12,710 nucleotides of DNA. It comes from Clostridium sp. CAG:1024. Its GTDB lineage: Bacteria > Bacillota > Clostridia > Christensenellales > CAG-138. Position 1 is the stretch's first letter, and the number at the start of each line of letters is the position of its first letter. Below are positions 6,615 to 12,710 of this stretch, piece after piece. Location: assembly GCA_000432015.1 (NCBI GenBank), contig HF985523.1, positions 43,062 through 55,771 of the forward strand. Direction: 5' to 3'. The notes below the pieces were generated by a model. The model was given only the letters and a program-made list of their open reading frames with translations, had not been told where the DNA came from and ran no database searches. Both the position numbers and the translations under genes were made by a program.

Positions 6615-6648
6615 CTGCCCGTCCGAGCCGCATTGCTTGGGCGGGCAG
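6615..6648 (+). promoter_or_regulatory. Long hairpin in the leader of the ECF S-component gene
   Basis: CTGCCCGTCCGAG (6615-6627) pairs with CTTGGGCGGGCAG (6636-6648) as a 13-bp stem with two G-U pairs and an 8-nt loop. No T-run follows, so it is not a standard terminator. It ends 8 nt before the GGAGGTGA ribosome site (6657-6664). It may separate the unit from GGGtGRT or tune translation. Confidence 0.5.
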
Positions 6649-6669
6649 CAGTCTATGGAGGTGACACAC

Positions 6670-7167
6670 ATGAAGGATCGGACAATTCGCAAGATCGCTC
6701 TTTGCGGCATTTTGGCAGCGGCGATCGTGCTGTTGACCATGCTCGTTTCCATCCCGATCCCGGGAGGTCTCGGCTTTGTAAATCTTGGGGATGCGGGCGT
6801 GCTCTCCGCAGCGTTTCTGCTCGGAGGCCCGTGGGGCGCACTGACCGGCGGCGCTGCATCCGCGCTCGCGGATCTGCTGCTTGGATATGCGGTCTATATG
6901 CCGGCGACGTTTGTGATCAAAGGCGGCATGGCGCTGCTGTTCTGCCTGCTGCAAAAGGTCATGAAACCGCGGCTGCAGGTACTGGCGTTTTTCATATCGG
7001 CGCTGCTCGTGCCGTTCGGGTATTTTCTTTACGAAACCATCCTGTACGGCGGGGCGGCTGCGCTGCCGAATGTGCCGTTCAATTTGGTGCAGTGCCTGGT
7101 CGGTGCCGCGGTTGCGTTTGCGGCGACGCGCCTGTTTCGAAATCGTTCGATCGGAGGTTTGCAATGA
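6670..7167 (+). CDS. ECF transporter S component (substrate unknown)
   Basis: This 165-aa membrane protein has five to six hydrophobic helices. The pattern GFVNLGDAGVLSAAFLLGGPWGALTGGAASALADLLLGYAVYMPATFVIKG is typical of the DUF1393-type substrate-binding subunits of ECF vitamin transporters. Such S components capture a vitamin or precursor and dock on the shared ECF-A/A'/T module, which is not encoded nearby, so this is a group II (solitary) S component. The short N-terminus contains RKIALCGILAAAI, like the Ala-rich docking helix. I chose the ATG at 6670 because GGAGGTGA (6657-6664) is 5 nt upstream; upstream in-frame TTG and ATG codons overlap the hairpin or that site. It overlaps the next gene by 4 bp. 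The substrate cannot be read from sequence. Confidence 0.85.
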   Translation: MKDRTIRKIALCGILAAAIVLLTMLVSIPIPGGLGFVNLGDAGVLSAAFLLGGPWGALTGGAASALADLLLGYAVYMPATFVIKGGMALLFCLLQKVMKPRLQVLAFFISALLVPFGYFLYETILYGGAAALPNVPFNLVQCLVGAAVAFAATRLFRNRSIGGLQ

Positions 7168-7574
7168 GACCGCTGCGTCCCTATGAAATCAAGCCGCACG
7201 GAAGCTATGAGCCGAAGCCGGAGCGCGGCGCCTACCTGCGGCGGGAGCCGAAGGGCGACCCGGATGTGCTGCTGTTTTCGTTCCCGGACGGCGAGCGGGA
7301 GATCTTTGCCGCAGCCGATCTGTTGTCCGTGCAGGGATATACTGCGCGCATTGCGGTCGTTTCGGATGCAGCGCTGTTTCTCAAACAGGAGCCGAATTAT
7401 CGAAACGGCATTTTTGCGGACAGACCCGCGGCGCGTGTGGGGCTTGCCTTAAGCGCAGACGAGCAGGCTGCGCTTCGGGAGCTTTCGCCTGAGACGGTAT
7501 TGCTGAACGGCGCGGGAAGAGCTGAGATCGCCCGCGCGGCGCTTGCCGCCATACAGACATCGGCACGCGGCTGA
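7164..7574 (+). CDS. Stand-alone transketolase C-terminal-like domain protein
   Basis: This 136-aa protein resembles only the last domain of transketolase. The run ERGAYL-(x)6-DPDVLLFSFPDGEREIFAAADLLSVQGYTARIAVVSDAALFLKQEPNYRNGIF follows the transketolase order: GGYVL, then a hydrophobic strand, then GSE-like turn, helix, VRVVSMPS-like strand, and FxxQxxxYRxxVL. The thiamine-diphosphate and pyrimidine-binding domains are absent, so it cannot be a transketolase alone. The family GSE turn is DGERE here. It starts with ATGA overlapping the ECF S-component stop, with GGAGG at 7153-7157, so the two are translationally coupled. A regulatory, binding or subunit role is possible. A strong terminator follows. 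It could be a degraded fragment, but the intact frame and coupling argue against that. Confidence 0.75.
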   Translation: MRPLRPYEIKPHGSYEPKPERGAYLRREPKGDPDVLLFSFPDGEREIFAAADLLSVQGYTARIAVVSDAALFLKQEPNYRNGIFADRPAARVGLALSADEQAALRELSPETVLLNGAGRAEIARAALAAIQTSARG

Positions 7575-7603
7575 TGCGGAAAAGAACGAACGGTAAAGAA
7601 TGT

Positions 7604-7632
7604 GCGGGCGTCGGTCAAACGCCCGCTTTTTT
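7604..7632 (+). terminator. Terminator after the ECF S-component/transketolase-like unit
   Basis: GCGGGCGT (7604-7611) pairs with ACGCCCGC (7619-7626) as an 8-bp stem with a 7-nt loop, followed by six T residues (7627-7632). Confidence 0.85.
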
Positions 7633-7682
7633 GCCCGCCAGAAAGAAATATAAAACTTTATATGACTTTTCTTTCAGAAGCC

Positions 7683-7712
7683 TTGCAAACCATGGCGTAA
7701 GGAACGTAAACT
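7683..7712 (+). promoter_or_regulatory. Possible promoter of the NlpC/P60 hydrolase gene
   Basis: TTGCAA (7683-7688) is 18 bp before TAAACT (7707-7712), about 32 nt upstream of the ATG at 7744. The match is moderate. A short AT-rich inverted repeat, TATAAA-AC-TTTATA, lies just upstream (about 7650-7663). Confidence 0.4.
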
Positions 7713-7743
7713 TGTAGTCAAGAAATAACGGCAAGGTAGAAAC

Positions 7744-9072
7744 ATGCAAAGAAGAAAAAGACGCAGACACAGCTTCGCTTGGATCCTGAAACGTGTATTC
7801 CGAAACATTCGGCAGGAACTCGTGTACCAGCTTCGGCGATTCTTACGCAAGTGCTATCGGCTCGGCGCGCCGATGTGCATCTTTCTTTTCTGTGCGTTTG
7901 TGTTTGTAACGACGGGCGTTGTGCTGCTTGCAACCATTCCCGCCCGACAAAGAGCGAGGACGGAGGCCGCGGCACAGACGACTCTTCCCGCACCACAGAC
8001 GATTCCCGATAGGAGCGAATGGGACATCGAGCCGACAGCCGTTCCGTTCGGCGATGAGGACTATGCGGATGACGCGGCGCCGACGAACATCGAACCGGAT
8101 GCAGGAGCGGAAGAGAGCGATCCGGCAGCCGTACTCCCGGCGGACGGACAGCAGGGAGCGCCGGAGCCCACAGCAGAGGTGCGCTATGAAAAGGGAAGCG
8201 AAGGCGAAGATGTGCTGGATATCCAAAAGCGGCTTATGACGCTCGGCTATCTCTCGCTTGACGAGCCGACGAGCTATTATGGAAATGCGACGCGTGATGC
8301 GGTGCGTTTTTTCCAGCGTCAACACGCGCTTGAGCAGGACGGGATCATCGGCAACGCGACCTATGCGCTGCTCATGTCTGACGAGGCGCGTCCCTATGTG
8401 ATGATGGAGGGCGCGGAGGGTGACGATATTGAGGTATTTCAGGACATGCTCTATGACCTCGGATATCTTTCACGCAGCCAGGTGACTGGATATTATGGAA
8501 CGGATACGGTCGAGGCCGTAAAAAAGTTTCAGAAGCGCAACAAGCTGTCGCAGGACGGAAAAGCGGGCGAGAAAACGATCGAAATGATCAACTCCGCAGA
8601 CGCGCGAGTATCGTATACAAAGGAAAAGGAGATCGAAGAGGAGAAGAAGAAGGAGGCCAAAGAAGCGGCAAAGAAGACCGTTGAAGGCCGGATCGACTCC
8701 ATGATCAAGGTCGCAAAGTCGCAGCTCGGCAAACCCTATGTGCTCGGCGCAAAGGGCCCCGACAGTTATGATTGCTCCGGCTTTGTGTATTATTGCCTGC
8801 GAAAAGCAAACGTCTACTGCCGCCGTTTGAATGCGGCAGGCTATTCGAGGACGGATTCTTGGAAAAAGATCACAAGCATGAGCGACTTGAAAAAGGGCGA
8901 TCTGATTTTCTTCAGCTCCGATGACGATAAATCGGTCGGACACGTCGGGATCTATATCGGAAGCGGCGAGATGATCGACGCATCCTCCGGCAACGGAAAG
9001 GTCATCCGCAGATCCTGCCGTACTTCCTACTGGAAACAAAACTTCGTCTGCGGACGCAGACCCATTGAGTAG
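7744..9072 (+). CDS. Membrane-anchored NlpC/P60 peptidoglycan hydrolase with two PG-binding repeats
   Basis: This 442-aa protein is a cell-wall endopeptidase of the NlpC/P60 class, which cleaves stem peptides. Residues 1-41 are strongly basic (QRRKRRRH start) and cytoplasmic. Residues 44-66 form one membrane helix, giving a type II anchor rather than a cleaved signal. Residues 67-148 are an acidic, Pro/Ala-rich linker. Two PG-binding type 1 repeats lie at about 151-210 and 224-283, both with DIQ/VFQ, LGYLS, YYG and VKKFQ-type signatures. Residues 288-318 are a charged Lys/Glu helix. The catalytic domain spans about 320-442, with Cys 344 in DCSGF and His 400 in GHVGIYIG. The usual third catalytic His is Asp 412 here (MIDAS). 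AAGGTAG precedes the ATG. Confidence 0.93.
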   Translation: MQRRKRRRHSFAWILKRVFRNIRQELVYQLRRFLRKCYRLGAPMCIFLFCAFVFVTTGVVLLATIPARQRARTEAAAQTTLPAPQTIPDRSEWDIEPTAVPFGDEDYADDAAPTNIEPDAGAEESDPAAVLPADGQQGAPEPTAEVRYEKGSEGEDVLDIQKRLMTLGYLSLDEPTSYYGNATRDAVRFFQRQHALEQDGIIGNATYALLMSDEARPYVMMEGAEGDDIEVFQDMLYDLGYLSRSQVTGYYGTDTVEAVKKFQKRNKLSQDGKAGEKTIEMINSADARVSYTKEKEIEEEKKKEAKEAAKKTVEGRIDSMIKVAKSQLGKPYVLGAKGPDSYDCSGFVYYCLRKANVYCRRLNAAGYSRTDSWKKITSMSDLKKGDLIFFSSDDDKSVGHVGIYIGSGEMIDASSGNGKVIRRSCRTSYWKQNFVCGRRPIE

Positions 9073-9110
9073 AAAGGAGCCGTTGCGGCACAGCCCGCGC
9101 AAGAGAACGA

Positions 9111-9686
9111 ATGCTGCTGTATCACGCATCCCCCGTGCCGGGACTGACGGAACTGCGCCCCTTTGTCTCTAACCACGGGACGTCCTGCGTCTACCTGTCA
9201 GAAAAACGGGAAAACACGCTTGTATATCTCAGCAATGCGGTCGAGAAGTATTGTCGGGAGACGGGGTTTCTGCATAGCGGCATCTGGCAGAAATGGGCAA
9301 GCTATGGGTTTACAAAGAACGGACTGCTGTGCCTCGACGAGTATTATGCGAACGCGACGTTTGAGACCTATTGCGGCGTACAGGGATATATTTATGCCGT
9401 AGAAGACGCGCCCGGGATCGAACGAATGCAGGATATCCCGTTTGGCAGGATCGCAAGAACCCCGTTGAAAGTAGTTGGGACGGAGCGGGTCGAGGATGCG
9501 TTTGCGGCGCTGCGTCAGGCAGAGGAGCAGGGGAAGCTGCTGCTCAGACGGTACGCCGACTTGACAAAGCCGGAACGCGACTGGCTGCGCGACACGATCT
9601 CGGAGGAGTATCAAAGCGCAGAAAGCCACCCGGAATACCGCCATTTTTTGCGCGGTAAGCTGTCGGAGTATCTGAAGGACCGGTAA
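9111..9686 (+). CDS. Conserved hypothetical protein, faintly ADP-ribosyltransferase-like
   Basis: This 191-aa soluble protein resembles a family of clostridial proteins of unknown function that begin with a YH(G/A)SP motif. The start is LLYHASPVPGLTELRP, followed by HGTSCVYLSEKRENTLVYLS. A His in a YHxS strand, then GL-L-P, then a Tyr-x-Ser strand with a helix (His 5, Tyr 28, Tyr 39), recalls the first two sites of ADP-ribosyltransferases of the H-Y-E type. A catalytic Glu cannot be assigned; Glu 77 and Glu 85 are nearby options. This is a weak resemblance. The C-terminal third is helical and charged. The ATG has only a weak GAG site (AAGAGA); AAAGGAG at 9073-9079 is too far away. It lies 38 nt after the hydrolase gene, so it may be cotranscribed. 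Confidence 0.7.
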   Translation: MLLYHASPVPGLTELRPFVSNHGTSCVYLSEKRENTLVYLSNAVEKYCRETGFLHSGIWQKWASYGFTKNGLLCLDEYYANATFETYCGVQGYIYAVEDAPGIERMQDIPFGRIARTPLKVVGTERVEDAFAALRQAEEQGKLLLRRYADLTKPERDWLRDTISEEYQSAESHPEYRHFLRGKLSEYLKDR

Positions 9687-9729
9687 ATTGCCGCAGTGCA
9701 AAGAACAGGATTTGATAAACAGACCGCGG

Positions 9730-9755
9730 CCGTTTCGATCATTACATCGAGACGG
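9730..9755. repeat. Imperfect inverted repeat upstream of the flavodoxin-fusion gene
   Basis: CCGTTTCGAT (9730-9739) and ATCGAGACGG (9746-9755) are inverted copies with one G-U-type mismatch around CATTAC. No T-run follows. It lies 26 nt before the ATG at 9781 and 8 nt before a -10-like GATAAT (9763-9768), so it could be an operator or an mRNA hairpin. Confidence 0.45.
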
Positions 9756-9780
9756 TCGATTCGATAATAAAGTAGCGCTT

Positions 9781-10731
9781 ATGCGGATGGAGGGGGGCGC
9801 TGCGAAGATAGAACATTCAAGGTTTCGCGTTGCAAGAAACCTGCTGCTGTTTTGGACACTGTATGTGGGCCTTGGCGCGGTCGCGGGGGCGGTCGGAATG
9901 CTGGCCGATCCATCGGGAAAAGCCATGGGGATGGACGCCATGCTGCCCTGTTTTCAAAAGCTGCCGTTCGCGGACGTTCTGTTTTCCGACCTCCTGTTTT
10001 CGGGGATCGCACTGCTCATCGTCAACGGCATAACCAACCTGACCGCGGCGGGACTGCTGCTTGCGAAAAAACGTGCGGGCATATTTCTTGGCGGCTTGTT
10101 CGGCGTGACGCTGATGCTCTGGATCCTGATCCAGTTCTATATGTTCCCGCTGAATTTTATGTCCACGGCATATTTTATTTTCGGATTTCTCCAAGCGGCG
10201 ACGGGGTACGCGGCGTGGGTGTTTGACGCACAGGAACGGTTCTGCTCGCATCCGGATCCGAAAGCATATCCGAATATTGGGAACGACCCCACGCGGCTCG
10301 TGGTGTATTTCTCCCGCATGGGCTACGTCCGAAAGGCGGCGCTGGAAGCGGCGGATCGCACGGGCGCGGTCGTTTATGAGATCAAAGCGAAGGAGCGCAC
10401 GGAGGGAACGCTCGGTTTTTGGTGGTGCGGACGTTACGGAATGCATCGCTGGCCGATGCCGATCGAAGAGGTGCGAGTTGATCTTTCGTCCTATGCGCAC
10501 GTGACGATCTGCTCGCCTATCTGGGTATTCGCGCTTTCCGGGCCGGTGCGCGCCTTCTGTCAAGCGGCGCACGGGAAGATCCGCGCAGCCGAGTATATCC
10601 TTGTGCATCATACGCACGGCATATATCGGAATGCGGCCGCGGAAATGGATACGCTGCTCGGAGCGAAAGGAAACGCTTTGACCACGATCTGCTGTAGACG
10701 GGGACGCTTTATTTCAGAGAAGAAGTATTGA
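9781..10731 (+). CDS. Four-helix membrane protein fused to a flavodoxin-like domain
   Basis: This 316-aa protein has two parts. Residues about 20-150 contain four hydrophobic helices. Residues 172-316 form a flavodoxin-like domain that starts RLVVYFSRMGY; the SRMGYVRK loop stands in for the flavodoxin S-T-G-N-T phosphate loop, and CSPIWVFALSGPVRAF matches the SPIW...P(V)R-F segment around the flavin. It probably binds FMN on the cytoplasmic side of the membrane and passes electrons, but the partner is unknown. The start is uncertain: ATG at 9781 or 9787 lacks a good ribosome site, and the GGAGGGGGG at 9788-9796 has no usable start after it. An upstream TTG at 9688 would prepend a low-quality stretch. 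The stop overlaps a perfect inverted repeat just before the tetR promoter. Confidence 0.8.
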   Translation: MRMEGGAAKIEHSRFRVARNLLLFWTLYVGLGAVAGAVGMLADPSGKAMGMDAMLPCFQKLPFADVLFSDLLFSGIALLIVNGITNLTAAGLLLAKKRAGIFLGGLFGVTLMLWILIQFYMFPLNFMSTAYFIFGFLQAATGYAAWVFDAQERFCSHPDPKAYPNIGNDPTRLVVYFSRMGYVRKAALEAADRTGAVVYEIKAKERTEGTLGFWWCGRYGMHRWPMPIEEVRVDLSSYAHVTICSPIWVFALSGPVRAFCQAAHGKIRAAEYILVHHTHGIYRNAAAEMDTLLGAKGNALTTICCRRGRFISEKKY

Positions 10732-10737
10732 AATAAA
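10708..10737. repeat. Perfect 9-bp AT-rich inverted repeat at the end of the flavodoxin-fusion gene
   Basis: TTTATTTCA (10708-10716) and TGAAATAAA (10729-10737) are perfect inverted copies with 12 nt between them. The right arm contains the gene's TGA and ends 3 bp before the tetR -35 box. It could be a weak hairpin or a protein-binding site. Confidence 0.55.
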
Positions 10738-10740
10738 CAC

Positions 10741-10769
10741 TTGACAAGTAAACGGTCGTTCACTATACT
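10741..10769 (+). promoter_or_regulatory. Near-consensus promoter of tetR-rsgA
   Basis: TTGACA (10741-10746) is consensus and TATACT (10764-10769) is one base from it, with an ideal 17-bp spacer. Transcription would start near 10776, giving a leader of about 37 nt before the ATG at 10813. GGGAGGGGG (10798-10806) is the ribosome site. Confidence 0.88.
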
Positions 10770-10789
10770 ACGGTGTGAACGATCGTTTA
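10749..10789. promoter_or_regulatory. Double TetR-type operator overlapping the promoter
   Basis: AACGGTCGTT (10751-10760) lies between the -35 and -10, and AACGATCGTT (10778-10787), a perfect palindrome, lies at and beyond the start site. Their centres are 27 bp apart. As a pair the arms TAAACGGTCGTTCA (10749-10762) and TGAACGATCGTTTA (10776-10789) form a 14-bp inverted repeat with one mismatch. This is the usual look of TetR-family autoregulation: a bound dimer at each site would block RNA polymerase. Confidence 0.75.
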
Positions 10790-10812
10790 TTATTTTGGGA
10801 GGGGGAGATCGC

Positions 10813-11418
10813 ATGGAAAATACGCGGGAGCGTATACTCGAAACGGCACTTGCACTGTTTTCAAAAGATGGATATGCGGCAGTCTCCGTGAGTACGATCG
10901 CCGCGAAACTCGGCATGACAAAGGGCGCGTTGTACAAGCATTATCGAAGCAAGCGTGACATTTTCGACCAGATCGTGCTGCGCATGGAAAGAAACGACTT
11001 CGAACGAGCAAAGGACTTTGCACTGCCGGAGAACGACTGGAATGCGATGCCGGAGGCATATGCGGCCGCCCCGCTTGCACAGCTGCTTGCGTTCAGCCGA
11101 GCACAGTTCCGGTATTGGACGGAAGACCCGTTTGCAAGTGCGTTCCGAAGGATGCTGACGATCGAGCAGTACAGCAGCGCAGAAATGACTGCGCTCTATC
11201 AGAATTATCTTGGCGCCGGCCCGTTGGAGTATGTGGAGGAACTGCTGAAGAGTCACGGCGTTTCGAAAGCAAAGGAGAAGGCGCTCGCGTTCTATGCACC
11301 CATGTATTATTTATACAGTCGTGTAGATGCCGGAATGGATGCTGCGGAAGCATACAGACAGCTTGACGCGCACTTTGAAAGCGCATATCGGCAATGGATG
11401 GAGGAAAGCGAAGCGTGA
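10813..11418 (+). CDS. TetR/AcrR-family transcriptional regulator
   Basis: This 201-aa regulator has an N-terminal TetR DNA-binding domain: RERILETALALFSKDGY then a helix-turn-helix at about residues 25-44 (VSTIAAKLGMTKGALYKHYRSK), the classic TetR_N signature. The remainder is a helical ligand-binding and dimerisation domain that cannot be matched to a ligand. The start is fixed by GGGAGGGGG 6 nt upstream. Two AACG-N2-CGTT operators in its own promoter imply autorepression. Its TGA overlaps the rsgA ATG by one base, so rsgA is very likely cotranscribed. Possible additional targets are the flavodoxin-fusion gene upstream or the methyltransferase downstream. Confidence 0.93.
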   Translation: MENTRERILETALALFSKDGYAAVSVSTIAAKLGMTKGALYKHYRSKRDIFDQIVLRMERNDFERAKDFALPENDWNAMPEAYAAAPLAQLLAFSRAQFRYWTEDPFASAFRRMLTIEQYSSAEMTALYQNYLGAGPLEYVEELLKSHGVSKAKEKALAFYAPMYYLYSRVDAGMDAAEAYRQLDAHFESAYRQWMEESEA

Positions 11419-12452
11419 TGATCAATGTATTTCCGCGCTGGGCGGAAGAAGCCGCGGAGGCTGCGTCCGCGTTGACGCTGCGCCGTGTTGTTTCACAGGA
11501 AAAGGGAATGTACCGTATCGCGGGTCCCGAAGGCGAACAGGCTGCCTGCCTTTCGGGGAAGTTCCGTCTTGGCGTCGAAACGGCCTCCGAATATCCAGTG
11601 GTCGGAGACTATGTGTTGGTCGACGCAAGCCGAGGCGAGCTGGCGGTCATCAAACGGGTGCTGCCGCGCAAGAGCCTGTTTGTCCGAAAAGCGGCGGGGA
11701 CAAAACGTACAGAACAGGCGGTCGCAGCAAATATCGATACCGTGTTCCTCTGCATGGCGCTCAACCGTGATTTTAATCTGCGCAGATTGGAGCGGTATCT
11801 TGCCGTCGCCTGGGACAGCGGCGCTACGCCGGTCGCGCTTTTGACAAAAGCGGATCTTGCCGATGATCTTGAAGAGAAAACGGCCGCGGTGCAGAGAACG
11901 GCGCCGGGAACGGCGCTGATTGTGACCTCTGCGCTGGAATCGCTGGGGCTGGATCAGCTTGCGCCATATCTTGAAGAGGGCGCGACCGTTGCCTTTGTCG
12001 GGTCATCCGGCGTCGGAAAATCTACGCTGGTGAACCGTCTGCTTGGGGAAGAACGCCTTGCAACGAATGGCCTGAGAAACGACGATCGCGGACGGCACAC
12101 CACCACGCGGAGAGAGCTGCTGTGCTTGCCCTGCGGCGCGATGGTCATCGACACGCCCGGCATGCGTGAGCTGGGAATGTGGGAGACGGGAGATGGTCTC
12201 GGTGCCGCATTTTCGGAGATCGAAGCGCTTTCCGCGGCTTGCAGATTTCGTAACTGCACACACACGAGCGAGCCCGGCTGCGCTGTACAGGCGGCGATCG
12301 CGGCGGGGGAACTGGATCCGGAGCGTTGGCTTTCCTATCGAAAGCTCGCGGCAGAGTCGGCGTATGCAAAGAATGCGGAACAGTCGGCATATGCGAAGGA
12401 AAAGAAGTTCAAGGCCGTTGCAAAACTGAACAAACAAATGAAGAAACGGTGA
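11418..12452 (+). CDS. rsgA: Ribosome small subunit-dependent GTPase A (RsgA)
   Basis: This 344-aa protein is a circularly permuted GTPase that helps late maturation of the 30S ribosomal subunit. After an N-terminal OB-fold (about 25-90), the order of GTPase motifs is permuted: the G4-type TKAD (143-146) comes before the Walker A GSSGVGKST (195-203) and the G3 DTPGM (245-249). A C-terminal zinc-binding knuckle follows with Cys 275, Cys 280, His 282 and Cys 288. The tail is Lys-rich (ending KQMKKR), as in relatives, suited to rRNA binding. Start: TGATG overlap with tetR; GGAGG (11400-11404) is 13 nt upstream, so coupling may assist initiation. A TetR-controlled rsgA is uncommon, since it is normally housekeeping. 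Confidence 0.96.
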   Translation: MINVFPRWAEEAAEAASALTLRRVVSQEKGMYRIAGPEGEQAACLSGKFRLGVETASEYPVVGDYVLVDASRGELAVIKRVLPRKSLFVRKAAGTKRTEQAVAANIDTVFLCMALNRDFNLRRLERYLAVAWDSGATPVALLTKADLADDLEEKTAAVQRTAPGTALIVTSALESLGLDQLAPYLEEGATVAFVGSSGVGKSTLVNRLLGEERLATNGLRNDDRGRHTTTRRELLCLPCGAMVIDTPGMRELGMWETGDGLGAAFSEIEALSAACRFRNCTHTSEPGCAVQAAIAAGELDPERWLSYRKLAAESAYAKNAEQSAYAKEKKFKAVAKLNKQMKKR

Positions 12453-12462
12453 GAAACAAACA

Positions 12463-12710
12463 ATGCACTATCCGAAGAGCAAAAAGTATGATACACAGGC
12501 TTTGCAAGCAAAAATTATGGGACCGAACCCCGTTAAACTGGAGGAAGAGCTGCTGCTGGCGCATAAGATCCCGGCGGGCGCAGTCGTGTGCGATCTCGGA
12601 AGCGGACAGGGACTGACGTCCGTGTTTCTTGCAAAGGAGTATGGGTTCCGCGTATATGCGGCGGATCTGTGGAGCGAACCGGAGGAGAATCAGGCGTTTT
12701 TCCGTGAGAT
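12463..12710 (+). CDS. SAM-dependent methyltransferase (partial, runs off the window end)
   Basis: Only the first 82 codons are in the window. They read as a class I methyltransferase: the N-terminus MHYPKSKKYD and MGPNPVKLEEELL, then the SAM-binding motif I VVCDLGSGQG (residues 41-50) with a preceding beta strand, and an acidic motif II residue at Asp 68 (YAADLWSEPEENQAFF). This matches a clostridial family of UbiE/CmoA-like methyltransferases whose substrate I do not know. It begins 10 nt after the rsgA stop with only a weak ribosome site, so it is probably cotranscribed. The C-terminal substrate half is missing here. Confidence 0.88.
   Translation, partial: MHYPKSKKYDTQALQAKIMGPNPVKLEEELLLAHKIPAGAVVCDLGSGQGLTSVFLAKEYGFRVYAADLWSEPEENQAFFRE

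Noticed and set aside
6589..6669. A thiamine or riboflavin riboswitch before the ECF S component
   Set aside because: The gap is only 81 nt and holds one hairpin. The conserved bases of those riboswitches are not visible.
7164..7574. Calling the transketolase-like gene a broken full-length transketolase
   Set aside because: There is no upstream remnant of the TPP-binding domains; instead an S-component gene overlaps its start, with a good ribosome site, so it is an intact short gene.
9817..10617. A 266-codon minus-strand frame over the flavodoxin-fusion gene
   Set aside because: The plus strand has flavodoxin and membrane-helix signatures here; the antisense translation is Arg-rich and featureless.
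1..12710. CRISPR array, IS element or prophage
   Set aside because: No regularly spaced direct repeats, transposase, integrase or phage structural gene is visible.

Overview
The window looks like chromosomal DNA of a Bacillota bacterium of class Clostridia (Oscillospiraceae/Christensenellales-like by gene content; the exact lineage cannot be read from it). The support is Shine-Dalgarno sites of AGGAGG type, sigma-A promoters of TTGACA/TATAAT type, a Mrp ATPase with the clostridial Cys-rich N-terminus, the GGGtGRT protein with its NifU-like partner, and a GC-rich codon bias. There are no phage, IS or CRISPR hallmarks. It reads as ordinary chromosome carrying several poorly characterised gene groups.

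Layout. (1) 1-1570, plus strand: the tail of an upstream terminator, a small zinc-ribbon protein, then a Mrp/NBP35 ATPase with its own near-perfect promoter, closed by two adjacent hairpins that can terminate both strands. (2) 1694-2404, minus: an unrecognised protein with its own promoter and a possible pair of compensating frameshifts. (3) 2541-2703, minus: a complete tRNA-Arg(ACG) unit with promoter, encoded CCA and terminator. (4) 2749-4706, minus: a two-gene operon, YhhN-family membrane protein then RmuC. (5) 4744-4809: divergent promoters that share an 11-bp inverted repeat. (6) 4885-6588, plus: NifU-like scaffold plus GGGtGRT protein, a conserved pair whose function I do not know. (7) 6670-7632: an ECF-transporter S component overlapping by 4 bp a free-standing transketolase C-terminal-like domain, with terminator. 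(8) 7744-9686: a membrane-anchored cell-wall hydrolase (two PG-binding repeats plus NlpC/P60) and a protein that faintly resembles ADP-ribosyltransferases. (9) 9781-12710: a four-helix membrane protein fused to a flavodoxin domain, then a TetR-family regulator whose promoter carries two near-palindromic operators, then overlapping rsgA, then the start of a SAM-dependent methyltransferase cut by the window end.

How they fit together. Three themes recur: iron-sulfur handling (Mrp ATPase, NifU-like scaffold with GGGtGRT), translation (tRNA-Arg, RsgA) and the cell envelope (YhhN, NlpC/P60). The best candidates for an undescribed system are the scaffold/GGGtGRT pair and the ECF-S/transketolase-C pair. 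In both, the order and tight spacing suggest co-function, but the chemistry is unknown. The TetR operator arrangement is unusual because it would put the ribosome-maturation GTPase RsgA under a ligand-responsive repressor.
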